Assembly: GCF_030409325.1 (NCBI RefSeq)
Contig: NZ_JAUFPR010000008.1
Coordinates: 372,001-436,000, forward strand
Source of the DNA: Mucilaginibacter aquaedulcis
GTDB lineage: Bacteria; Bacteroidota; Bacteroidia; Sphingobacteriales; Sphingobacteriaceae
DNA length: 64,000 bases
Reading direction: 5' to 3'
Part shown: piece by piece, positions 45,455-53,346 of the stretch
How positions within the stretch are numbered: position 1 is the stretch's first letter
Layout of the letters: each line of letters opens with the position of its first letter
Notes under the pieces: model-generated
What the model saw: the letters and a program-made list of their open reading frames with translations, nothing else
Database searches by the model: none
What the model was told of the DNA's origin: nothing
Translations under genes and position numbers: made by a program

Positions 45455-46098
45455 TACATTTGTCCCTTTACGTAACCTATCATATAATCTTCGTATTGCA
45501 TATAGTTTACGGTATAATCAAGACTGATATCTATTTTATGGAGATGGGCACTGAGTTGCCCTTTGGTTTCAAAGTTAAACGGATCTAAAAAAATGTTATC
45601 AGCAAATGATACTTCTTTCTCCCCGTTGCATTTATAAACAGCTTCCTTAGCGCACCAGCAAACGTATAGCTGCTCAATTCTGTGTTGTTCTTCAATAAAG
45701 GCCAGTTCGTCGGCCTGCATAAATTTGCCGGCAATACGTTCCACCTTTTCTTTAATTTGTTCAATATCAATACCCACTTTATGGGTTTTGCTGATCATCA
45801 CGGCAGCATAATCAAAAGAATGACTTAATGAAATATGGTATGGCAAATTTACCAGGTAAGGCTTACCGTGGGCATCAACTTTGCAGTCAATATATTCATC
45901 AGTATGCAGCATTTTGCGCAGTAGTACGCGGGTGCCAAGCCAGTGCAAGTGACGTTTGCCATTGCTTAGTTTTTCAACATACGCTTTTTCCTGTTCGTCA
46001 AGCTGTAATTGGTTGTACAGGTCGTTAGCCTCCTCTTCAATTTTCCAGAGTGCAAATTCGGTATCGTCATCAATACGCTGCCTGTATGCTATTGCCAT
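45454..46098 (-). CDS. 4'-phosphopantetheinyl transferase superfamily protein
   Basis: A 214-residue protein of the Sfp/HetI type. Magnesium ligands Asp111 and Glu113 are in KVGIDIEQI, and the second motif WCAKEAVYK lies at about 148-156. It attaches the phosphopantetheine arm of CoA to carrier proteins, here probably the fatty-acid ACP or another carrier. The neighbouring lipB consumes octanoyl-ACP. Confidence 0.92.
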   Translation of the reverse strand: MAIAYRQRIDDDTEFALWKIEEEANDLYNQLQLDEQEKAYVEKLSNGKRHLHWLGTRVLLRKMLHTDEYIDCKVDAHGKPYLVNLPYHISLSHSFDYAAVMISKTHKVGIDIEQIKEKVERIAGKFMQADELAFIEEQHRIEQLYVCWCAKEAVYKCNGEKEVSFADNIFLDPFNFETKGQLSAHLHKIDISLDYTVNYMQYEDYMIGYVKGQM

Positions 46099-46170
46099 AA
46101 TAAGTAAAGTTGCAAAATAGGTGGCAAACTTATGTCAAATAAATTTAATTAAAATATTTTAGTGATAAAG

Positions 46171-46260
46171 TATCAAGTAGTTAGTATCAGGTATTAAGTA
46201 GTTAAGTTTAAAAAATGATATAATGGAGCTGTCGTGATACTTGATACTAACTACTTGATA
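46171..46260. repeat. Long inverted repeat, TATCAAGT...TAGTATCA family, copy 2
   Basis: TATCAAGTAGTTAGTATCA at 46171-46189 is perfectly complementary to TGATACTAACTACTTGATA at 46242-46260 (19-bp arms, 52-base interior). Further partial copies of the arm occur beside it (TATCAGGTATTAAGTAG and ACTTGATACC at 46288-46297). It shares the outer arm sequence with the element before ruvA. Confidence 0.75.
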
Positions 46261-46302
46261 CTAATTATCAAATACTAACACAGAATTACTTGATACCTTG
46301 TA

Positions 46303-46333
46303 TTGCCAATTGTTTTAATTAATTATAATTTAG
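46303..46333 (+). promoter_or_regulatory. Candidate promoter of dcd
   Basis: TTG at 46303-46305, 20 bases and TAATTTAG at 46326-46333 (one mismatch to TAnnTTTG), followed by CCCC; the ATG starts at 46341. The spacing fits the Bacteroidota consensus. Confidence 0.4.
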
Positions 46334-46340
46334 CCCCAGC

Positions 46341-46877
46341 ATGATATTATCAGATAAGCGCATTCTTGAGGAAATTGAAAAAGGCCATATTATAATTGAA
46401 CCCTTTAAACGCGAATGCCTGGGTACCAACTCGTACGATGTACATTTGGGCAAACACCTGGCTACCTATCGCGACAGGGTGCTTGATGCAAAGCTGCATA
46501 ATGAGATTGATGGTTTTGAGATACCTAAAGATGGCTTTATATTACAGCCAAATACGCTTTATCTGGGGGTTACCATGGAGTACACCGAAACACACCGTCA
46601 TGTGCCTTTTCTGGAAGGAAAATCAAGCACTGGCCGTTTGGGCATTGATATTCATGCCACGGCCGGTAAAGGTGATGTTGGCTTTTGCAACACCTGGACA
46701 CTTGAAATTTCATGCGCCCAACCTGTGCGCATCTACGCCGGTATGCCCATAGGACAGCTGATTTATTTTGTAGTTGAGGGCGATATTGAAACCATGTACA
46801 ATACCAAAAACAACGCTAAATATAACAACCCCACAACACGCCCGGTTGAAAGCATGATGTGGAAGAATAAATTTTAA
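46341..46877 (+). CDS. dcd: dCTP deaminase
   Basis: A 178-residue trimeric dCTP deaminase of the dUTPase fold. Marks are the N-terminal ILSDKRILEEIEKG, LGTNSYDVHLG, and the active-site segment GKSSTGRLGIDIHATAGKGD. It converts dCTP to dUTP (or to dUMP in the bifunctional type), feeding dTMP synthesis together with the dUTPase at 5.6 kb. It is a single gene. Confidence 0.93.
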   Translation: MILSDKRILEEIEKGHIIIEPFKRECLGTNSYDVHLGKHLATYRDRVLDAKLHNEIDGFEIPKDGFILQPNTLYLGVTMEYTETHRHVPFLEGKSSTGRLGIDIHATAGKGDVGFCNTWTLEISCAQPVRIYAGMPIGQLIYFVVEGDIETMYNTKNNAKYNNPTTRPVESMMWKNKF

Positions 46878-47061
46878 GGAATTTTTTTTAATGTCATTAA
46901 ACCTTATGGTTTAGGCACCGTCAAACCGCAAAATAGTTTCTATAACCGCGATTTAGCAACGGCTGATTTGTGGTATATTTAACTTTTACAAAAACCTAAA
47001 ACCTCACACAAATTCATCACCTATTGGATATTTTGTGTAGCTTGAATATTAATGCATTACC

Positions 47062-49782
47062 ATGAAATACAAAAAAATATCCGCCGGCTTGTTCATGATC
47101 CTGGTTGTTACCGCAATTTTTGGATTTACTGGCCCCGGAGATGATTTTATAAGCAAACTGATCGCCCAGCTTGATAAATGGCGTTCCGAGCGTCCGCAGG
47201 AAAAAGTATACCTCCATCTTGATAAACCCTATTATGCCGTTGGCGACGATATCTGGTTTAAGGCTTATGTAACCATTGGCAGCAAACACCAGCTATCTAT
47301 ATATAGTGATATTTTAAACGTTGATCTCATTGATGAAAACGACTCTATAAAACGCAGTATTAAACTTCCATTACAGAGCGGACTGGCAAATGGCGATTTT
47401 GCATTGCCGGATACCCTGCAGGAAGGCAATTACCGCATCAGAGCCTATACCAACTGGATGCGTAATTTTGGGGATGCTTACTTTTTTGATAAAACCATAT
47501 CCATTGTTAATAGTGTAAGCAATACCGTATTTACCAAAAGCAATTTCACTTACAGCGATCAGAACGGAAAACCAAACGTTAGGGCGCTCATAAATTATAG
47601 TGATCTGGATGGCAAACCTTATGCAGGCAACGAAGTAAGTTACCGGGTTGAGTTTAATGGTAAAACTGCTGCTAAGGGTAAGGGCGTTACTAATGATAAA
47701 GGAAATATAGATGTTGCTTTTATATCTCCAATGGCAAATGTTGCCAGCTCCGGGCACATTATAACCAACATTAAACTGGCCAATAAAAAAACAGCAACCA
47801 AAGTTATAGCTGTAAAAGCTGTATCAAACCAGGTTGATGTGCAATTTTTTCCGGAGGGCGGAAATCTGGTAAACGGTGCCAGTTTAAAGGTTGCCTTTAA
47901 AGCCGTAGGGGCCGATGATTTAGGTGTTGATATCAAAGGGAATATTGTTGACAATCAAAACCAAGTGGTTACTACGTTTAATTCTACTCATTTGGGTATG
48001 GGCATATTTCAACTTAAGCCCGAAATCGGGAAAACTTATAAGGCACACGTAACCTATGCCGATGGTTCTGCAGGGGATTTTAATTTGCCCGCTGCTGTTG
48101 ATAATGGTTATGCATTAAGCATTGATAATTCAAATGATGATAATCTATCCGTAAAAATATCCCCGGGAAGTACCATATTACATAATGCAACATCTGCCGG
48201 TGGGCTTACCCTGGTGGCTCAGGGTGGCGGCGAAATTTATTATGCAGCTAAAAGTCCTGACGGTGCCAAAACCTTTAACGGCGTTGTGCCAAAAAGTAAG
48301 TTTCCGTCGGGTATTATTCAGTTTACATTATTTTCGGCATCGGGCGAACCATTGAATGAGCGGTTGGTTTATATTCAGCGTAATGATCAGCTTAAGGTTG
48401 CCGTATCTTCGGCAAGTCAGCAATATGCTCCGCGGCAAAAGGTTACCATAAATCTGAATGCTAAAAATAAGGAAGATAAGCCAGTGGTGGGTAGCTTCTC
48501 GGGTTCGGTTATTGATATGTCAAAAGTGCCTGTTGATGAAACAGCCGAAGAAAGTATCCTGTCAAATACCCTGCTTACGTCAGATTTGAAAGGCTATATT
48601 GAAAAACCTGGCTACTATTTCAATAATGAAAACGGAAAAACCAAAGCCGATCTGGATGTACTGATGCTTACCCAGGGTTACCGTCGGTTTGAGTGGAAGC
48701 AATTGATCAATAATACCTTCCCTCCAATTGTTTACCAACCCGAGAAAACGTTACAGGTAACAGGACATTTAAAAACCTTTGGCGGTAAACCGGTTCCAAA
48801 TGGTAAAGTTACCTTGTTTACCACCGCTGGTGGAACCTTTGTTTTAGATACCGTATCAGATAATCAGGGTAAATTTACTTTTAGTAATCTTGTTTTCAGG
48901 GATAGTATAAAGTTTGTGGTACAGGCCCGCACGGCGAAGGACAGGAAAAATCTGGATATTGAACTGGATAATATTGCTCCGCAGGTTGTTAGTAAAAATA
49001 AAAACGCTCCCGATATTCAGGTAAATATTAATGAAGTTAGCCCGGCCTATCTGCAAAACAGTAAAAAGCTATTTGATGAACAGGTAAAATATGGCGTTGG
49101 CAATCATACCATTTTACTGAAAGAAGTTGTTGTGCGCGATGTACGTACCACAGCTGTAAAACACTCGGCTAATTTAAATGGCGCCGGCAATGCCGATCAG
49201 GTACTTACCTATAAAGATCTGGAAAATATGGGTGGCCCGTATTTATCAAGCATATTACAGGGCAGGCTCCTGGGGGTAATATTTCGTAACGGCAGGCCAT
49301 ATACTACCCGGGGCGGCGGTGCCATGCAGCTGATAGTTGATGGTATTTATATGGAGGGCGATTATTTGGATAACCTGGTTGTAAATGATATCGCCAGCAT
49401 CGAAGTTTTGAGGTCGGGTGGTAACACGGCCATATACGGATCAAGAGGAGGAAACGGATTGCTCGTGATCACCACCAAAAGGGGAGATGAAGGAGCTGTT
49501 TACAACCGTTATGCTCCAGGCGTGGTTACTTATTCGCCCAAGGGATATTATAAGGCAAGGGAGTTTTATTCGCCGCAATATGATAATCCTAAAACAAATA
49601 CTCAAATGCAGGATCTGAGGTCAACCATATACTGGAAACCATCTATCATAACTGATAAAGAGGGGAACGCTGCTATATCGTTTTTCAATGCCGATGCCAA
49701 GGGTACTTACCGGGTTGTTGTTGAAGGTATTGATGCCGATGGTAACCTGGGCAGGCAGGTTTATAAATATAAGGTAGAGTAG
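47062..49782 (+). CDS. TonB plug-domain protein with macroglobulin-like N-terminus, no beta barrel
   Basis: A 906-residue exported protein. After the signal peptide (LFMILVVTAIFGFTGP) comes a macroglobulin-like MG2 region (KVYLHLDKPYYAVGDDIWFK, about 50-150). The middle has Ig-like/carboxypeptidase regulatory-like beta domains (GHLKTFGGKPVPNGKVTLFT near 560). The last third holds a TonB plug domain (ILQGRLLGVIFRNGRPY, IVDGIYMEGDYLDNLV, IYGSRGGNGLLVITTKRG). A complete TonB-dependent receptor would continue with about 600 more residues of barrel; here the protein ends 100 residues after the plug. Similar unattached plug proteins occur in Bacteroidota; their role is unknown. Confidence 0.8.
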   Translation: MKYKKISAGLFMILVVTAIFGFTGPGDDFISKLIAQLDKWRSERPQEKVYLHLDKPYYAVGDDIWFKAYVTIGSKHQLSIYSDILNVDLIDENDSIKRSIKLPLQSGLANGDFALPDTLQEGNYRIRAYTNWMRNFGDAYFFDKTISIVNSVSNTVFTKSNFTYSDQNGKPNVRALINYSDLDGKPYAGNEVSYRVEFNGKTAAKGKGVTNDKGNIDVAFISPMANVASSGHIITNIKLANKKTATKVIAVKAVSNQVDVQFFPEGGNLVNGASLKVAFKAVGADDLGVDIKGNIVDNQNQVVTTFNSTHLGMGIFQLKPEIGKTYKAHVTYADGSAGDFNLPAAVDNGYALSIDNSNDDNLSVKISPGSTILHNATSAGGLTLVAQGGGEIYYAAKSPDGAKTFNGVVPKSKFPSGIIQFTLFSASGEPLNERLVYIQRNDQLKVAVSSASQQYAPRQKVTINLNAKNKEDKPVVGSFSGSVIDMSKVPVDETAEESILSNTLLTSDLKGYIEKPGYYFNNENGKTKADLDVLMLTQGYRRFEWKQLINNTFPPIVYQPEKTLQVTGHLKTFGGKPVPNGKVTLFTTAGGTFVLDTVSDNQGKFTFSNLVFRDSIKFVVQARTAKDRKNLDIELDNIAPQVVSKNKNAPDIQVNINEVSPAYLQNSKKLFDEQVKYGVGNHTILLKEVVVRDVRTTAVKHSANLNGAGNADQVLTYKDLENMGGPYLSSILQGRLLGVIFRNGRPYTTRGGGAMQLIVDGIYMEGDYLDNLVVNDIASIEVLRSGGNTAIYGSRGGNGLLVITTKRGDEGAVYNRYAPGVVTYSPKGYYKAREFYSPQYDNPKTNTQMQDLRSTIYWKPSIITDKEGNAAISFFNADAKGTYRVVVEGIDADGNLGRQVYKYKVE

Positions 49783-49801
49783 GAGGAGTAAGTTAAAATT
49801 C

Positions 49802-49850
49802 AAAATTAAGAAGTCAAAAATCTGATCAGGGTTTTTGACTTTTTAATTTT
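49802..49850 (+). terminator. Terminator-like hairpin after the plug-domain gene
   Basis: AAAATTAAGAAGTCAAAAA (49802-49820) pairs with TTTTTGACTTTTTAATTTT (49832-49850), one G-U pair, with an 11-base loop. It is A+T-rich with T runs on the descending arm. Confidence 0.55.
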
Positions 49851-49873
49851 GATATTCTTTTATATACTGTTTA

Positions 49874-49908
49874 AACACTTACGAAGTTTTTAAAACTTCG
49901 TAAGTGTT
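49874..49908. repeat. Perfect 17-bp palindrome, ACTTACGAAGTTTT family, copy 1
   Basis: AACACTTACGAAGTTTT (49874-49890), one central T, then AAAACTTCGTAAGTGTT (49892-49908), exactly complementary. A near-identical element stands at 53303-53337. It lies between the plug-domain gene and the convergent Gly-rich gene and could act as a bidirectional terminator or as a repeat element. Confidence 0.8.
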
Positions 49909-49956
49909 CCGGGATGATCATCATATTAACAGCATATCAAAAACAGAAATATTTTA

Positions 49957-50847
49957 CTATTTGGCCAGGTAAAACTTCTCCCAGAAATCAGATGATTTTG
50001 ACATTTCACTATGCGATGCTCCATCTGTGCTGTTTCCTCCCATACCGCCGCCACGGCCTCCTCTGCCACCGCGACCACCGCCGCCTCCCATGCCGCCGCC
50101 ACGGCCACCTCTGCCGCCGCCACCTCCCATGCCACTCATTCCGCCGCCGCTCTGATGATCACTATTCGCGCTACCGTTTGCACCTGCCGGTCGTTGAACT
50201 CCGTTTATTTTAAAGTTAAAGGCCCACTCGTTTTTGGCTATATCTTTTTCATCCGCATGAAAAAACTGAAGCGGGATAGCCAGCTCATACACCAGATTAC
50301 CTTGTGCATCATAATCAATAGCTGCTTTAATGCCGTATGTATTTGAGGTGGTTATCATATCACCCTCAATATCTTTAAACCCTTCTACCTTAATGTTGCG
50401 GAGTTTGGTAACACGCTCACGCAGCAACTCATCACGGTCTTCTTTTGTAATTTCTCCGTTATCGCTCTGTGGCTTTGGAAACTCAGGTGCCGAGCCTGGA
50501 TCGGCAAGCGGGAAGGTAATAGCAAAGGTTTCCTTCTTTTTGCCATGAATATCTATACCCAAGGTAATGCCGGCATGCAGGGTTTTCATCTGGTCCATAC
50601 GTTCGGGAATGCGAATAGCCGCATAAAGTGTAGTTTTATCATTGGCCAGTGTATAATAAAACTTCTTCTCATCGTTGTAATAACGCAGACTGTCGCCCCA
50701 GTCTTTCAGGTTGCCATCAACAGTAATAATGTTAGGTGGTGCTTGTAAGGTGGTTTGTGCAGATTTGCCGGTTTGTGCTTTGGTTATACCTGCTGTAAAT
50801 GAGAGCATGCTGGATGCTAAAATAAAATAGGACGAAGCCTTTTTCAT
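49957..50847 (-). CDS. Secreted CBM9-like protein with Gly/Arg-rich tail
   Basis: A 296-residue protein from ATG at 50847 with a signal peptide (SSYFILASSMLSFTAGI, cleavage near TKA-Q); the frame continues upstream to 50991, but that would run into clpS. The folded part looks like a CBM9/DOMON-type beta sandwich (ITVDGNLKDWGDSLRYYNDE, LYAAIRIPERM, AINFPL-type strands). The last 60 residues hold a low-complexity stretch of Gly, Met and Arg repeats (GGGGGRGGRGGGMGG twice). I cannot name a function. Confidence 0.75.
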   Translation of the reverse strand: MKKASSYFILASSMLSFTAGITKAQTGKSAQTTLQAPPNIITVDGNLKDWGDSLRYYNDEKKFYYTLANDKTTLYAAIRIPERMDQMKTLHAGITLGIDIHGKKKETFAITFPLADPGSAPEFPKPQSDNGEITKEDRDELLRERVTKLRNIKVEGFKDIEGDMITTSNTYGIKAAIDYDAQGNLVYELAIPLQFFHADEKDIAKNEWAFNFKINGVQRPAGANGSANSDHQSGGGMSGMGGGGGRGGRGGGMGGGGGRGGRGGRGGGMGGNSTDGASHSEMSKSSDFWEKFYLAK

Positions 50848-50946
50848 GAGTTTTTGGAGTTTAGGGGTTTTAGGGTCGGGAGTTATTGTAACATGATTTT
50901 TAAGCCCATTAAACACAATTTTAACACATTTATTATTTGTTTTAAG

Positions 50947-50954
50947 TAAATTTG
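50947..50954 (+). promoter_or_regulatory. Candidate -7 element of clpS
   Basis: TAAATTTG matches TAnnTTTG and lies nine bases before the clpS ATG (50964), implying a very short leader. No convincing -33 element. Confidence 0.3.
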
Positions 50955-50963
50955 TAGTTACGT

Positions 50964-51245
50964 ATGCCAACCGAAACACAGGAAGAAACATTTACCCTCG
51001 AGGAGTTAATGGCAGGGCTTAAAGAAGTTCACCGCCTTATATTATGGAACGATGATTTTAATACTTTTGATCACGTGATCCACTGCATGATGAAATACCT
51101 GGATTACTCCGAAGCGCAGGCTGAAAAAATAGCATGGAAAGTGCACAATGAAGGCAAATGCCCGGTGTTGGAGGGGTCATTTACCGAAATGGAAATATAC
51201 CGTAAAATATTACAGCAGGAAGGCCTTACTGTTAGTGTAGAATAG
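50964..51245 (+). CDS. clpS: ATP-dependent Clp protease adaptor ClpS
   Basis: A 93-residue ClpS with the core LILWNDDFNTFDHVIHCMM (residues of about 26-45), the N-degron-binding Asp-Asp pair and MMKYLDYSEAQAEKIAWKVH. ClpS hands N-end-rule substrates to a Clp ATPase; the partner here could be ClpC at 55.97 kb. The next gene begins right after its stop. Confidence 0.92.
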   Translation: MPTETQEETFTLEELMAGLKEVHRLILWNDDFNTFDHVIHCMMKYLDYSEAQAEKIAWKVHNEGKCPVLEGSFTEMEIYRKILQQEGLTVSVE

Positions 51246-51293
51246 ATGAGTGATGAGTTTAAGAGTGTCTGGGTTCTGCATCACATCCTTATC

Positions 51294-51848
51294 ATGAAAA
51301 AAATAGCTTTATCCCTTTTATTCATATTGTTTACAGTGTGCCTGGTATCTTGTGCCAATGCGCAAAGTAAAAATCTGAAACTGATCTTTATCCGCCATGC
51401 AGAAAAGCCCGCTGATGGCGATAACCTGTCTTGCGCGGGATTAAACCGGGCCCTGAAGTTACCCGAAGTATTAAAGGCTAAATTTGGATTGCCCGATCGT
51501 GTTTATGTACCGGCGTTAAATCAGGGGAAATCTACCTCAAGGGGGCGTATGTTCCAAACTATTTCACCTTTTGCTATTAAGTACAATTTAGCTATTAACA
51601 GTGCATTTGAAGAAGAAGATGCTAAAGGCATAGCTTCGGAGTTAAGCAGTAAAAAAGGAACCATCCTTATTGTGTGGGAACACAGCCAGCTAAAGCCTGT
51701 ATTAAAAGCTCTTGGCTTAAAAGTTGGCAACCTGCAATGGCCGGATGATGATTTTGATACCATCTGGATAGTGGGCTTTAAAAAAGGCAAGCCTTATTTA
51801 ACTGTCGACAAGGAAGGAATAAAGCCTGCGGAAGGTTGTAGTTTTTAA
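51294..51848 (+). CDS. Histidine-phosphatase-superfamily lipoprotein
   Basis: A 184-residue protein; I use ATG at 51294 because it starts a lipoprotein signal (KKIALSLLFILFTVCLVSC, Cys20); an earlier ATG at 51246 would add 16 residues before the signal. The phosphatase motif RHAEKP follows (Arg34, His35), and a second His is in WEHSQL (residue ~137). These fit the histidine phosphatase branch with RHG replaced by RHA. It is exported to the envelope, substrate unknown. Confidence 0.8.
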   Translation: MKKIALSLLFILFTVCLVSCANAQSKNLKLIFIRHAEKPADGDNLSCAGLNRALKLPEVLKAKFGLPDRVYVPALNQGKSTSRGRMFQTISPFAIKYNLAINSAFEEEDAKGIASELSSKKGTILIVWEHSQLKPVLKALGLKVGNLQWPDDDFDTIWIVGFKKGKPYLTVDKEGIKPAEGCSF

Positions 51849-51874
51849 GAGCAGAAGGAGAGAGGCCTGTAATC

Positions 51875-51933
51875 CTGAGCTTGTTGAAGGATCGAGCGAA
51901 GAGGCCCTGTTCACCATGCTTCGACGGGCTCAG
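51875..51933. repeat. Imperfect palindrome CTGAGCTTGTTGAAG ... CTTCGACGGGCTCAG
   Basis: CTGAGCTTGTTGAAG (51875-51889) and CTTCGACGGGCTCAG (51919-51933) are complementary except three positions that still form G-U pairs. It has the look of a dispersed intergenic palindromic element (CTGAGCnnGTnGAAG core) that I know from many bacterial genomes. Confidence 0.6.
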
Positions 51934-51957
51934 CATGACATCCAATATTATTTTAAT

Positions 51958-51990
51958 AAAAAAGGTGCATCATTTGACGCACCTTTTTTT
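51958..51990. terminator. Bidirectional terminator between the phosphatase and ilvE genes
   Basis: AAAAAAGGTGC (51958-51968) pairs with GCACCTTTTTT (51979-51989) around a 10-base loop. T tracts are present on both strands, so it can end both convergent transcripts. Confidence 0.85.
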
Positions 51991-52012
51991 ATTGTGGTTA
52001 AATTTTTATTTA

Positions 52013-53080
52013 TTAACCTACCAGGTAGTTCCAGCCATAAGTATCAGGAGCGTTGCCATATTTTACAGCATCAAGCGTAGCTAATACTTTTTGCGAAAAC
52101 TCGCGAGTTTTAGGATCGTTCAGGAAATACTCCTCGCCATCAACGCTGATAGAACCAACAGAGGCGATAGTTGCTGCAGTGCCTGCGCCAAAAGCATCTG
52201 TAAGTTTACCATTTTTGGCACCTTCAATTATTTCGGCAACAGAAACCTTACGGGTTTCAACCGGAATGCCCCATTCTTTAGCTAAAGCAATTACAGTATC
52301 GCGGGTTACACCATCCAGAATAGTGTCTTTAGCTTCGGCGGTGATCAGTTTACCGTCAAGCAGGAACATGGCATTAGCCGCGCCCATTTCTTCAATATAT
52401 TTATGCTCTTTAGCATCTGTCCATATTAATTGGTCAAAGCCTTCCTCCGCTGCTTTACGGCCTGGCAGCATTGAGCTGCCATAATTGCCGGCAGCCTTTG
52501 CAAAGCCCATACCACCTTCGGCAGCTCGGGTGTAGTATGTTTCAATTTTTACACGCAGTGTTTTTGAAAAATAAGGGCCAACCGGGCCTGCAAGCACCAT
52601 GTATTTATAAGTTGATGATGGTGTTACACCCAGGTATGGGTCTGTAGCAAACATGAACGGACGGATATACAGCGCATGGTTTGCTTTTGATGGCACCCAG
52701 TCGCGGTCAATATCAACTACGGCTGCCATACTTTGTAAAAATATTTCTTCGGGCAGTGTCGGCATACATAAACGCTCGGCCGATTTGTTAAAGCGGATAG
52801 CGTTTTTATCGGGACGGAAAATAGTTACTTTGCCATCGGCATGTTTGTAGGCCTTTAAACCTTCAAAAAATGCCTGGCCGTAATGTAATGCAGAAATTGC
52901 CGGACTAAGCCCAATTTCGCCGTAGGGAATGACCTGGAGGTTTTTCCATTCACCATCAGCATAATCGGCCACAAACATGTGGTCAGAAAATGTTTTTCCG
53001 AATGGTAAGTTGTCAAAATCCGTTTCAGCTAAACGGGAGTGAGTGGTTTTGGTGATCTTGATGTCCAGCGTCTCAGTCAT
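52013..53080 (-). CDS. ilvE: Branched-chain amino acid aminotransferase (BCAT type II)
   Basis: A 355-residue class IV PLP aminotransferase of the long type. Marks are YGQAFFEGLKAYKH, RPFMFATDPYLGV, the likely PLP-binding Lys195 in FAKAAGNYGSS, and AANAMFLLDGKLIT. It interconverts leucine, isoleucine and valine with their keto acids using 2-oxoglutarate/glutamate, the last step of branched-chain synthesis. It is monocistronic, with other ilv/leu genes not in the window. Confidence 0.94.
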   Translation of the reverse strand: MTETLDIKITKTTHSRLAETDFDNLPFGKTFSDHMFVADYADGEWKNLQVIPYGEIGLSPAISALHYGQAFFEGLKAYKHADGKVTIFRPDKNAIRFNKSAERLCMPTLPEEIFLQSMAAVVDIDRDWVPSKANHALYIRPFMFATDPYLGVTPSSTYKYMVLAGPVGPYFSKTLRVKIETYYTRAAEGGMGFAKAAGNYGSSMLPGRKAAEEGFDQLIWTDAKEHKYIEEMGAANAMFLLDGKLITAEAKDTILDGVTRDTVIALAKEWGIPVETRKVSVAEIIEGAKNGKLTDAFGAGTAATIASVGSISVDGEEYFLNDPKTREFSQKVLATLDAVKYGNAPDTYGWNYLVG

Positions 53081-53302
53081 GGCCTTTTGTGTTTATAATA
53101 TTAGAAAACGGCAAGTTAGGAATTTTTTTAGTGAGTTGATATAAGGAATTGATAGTTAGGTATATTTTTGGGGAGACTTGCACATTATGACAGGAAATTA
53201 ACGGGGAAGTTAAATTCAGTTGGGGGCAAAAAGTTCCCGATAAAGATGAGAAATAAAAAACGCGTCATTTCGGGATATCAAACAATGGCGAGCGGATGGT
53301 TT

Positions 53303-53337
53303 AAGACTTACTAAGTTTTTAAAACTTCGTAAGTCTT
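53303..53337. repeat. 17-bp palindrome, ACTTACGAAGTTTT family, copy 2
   Basis: AAGACTTACTAAGTTTT (53303-53319), one central T, then AAAACTTCGTAAGTCTT (53321-53337); one mismatch. Size and core match the copy at 49874-49908. It lies just 3' of ettA and 5' of ilvE, so it could end the ettA transcript. Confidence 0.8.
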
Positions 53338-53346
53338 ATTTCAATA

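Noticed and set aside
50848..50991. Extended start of the Gly-rich protein over the clpS start
   Set aside because: The extension overlaps clpS on the opposite strand and hides the signal peptide that begins at 50847.
51246..51293. Earlier start of the histidine-phosphatase lipoprotein
   Set aside because: ATG 51294 gives a clean lipoprotein signal; the upstream 16 codons precede it and would block export.
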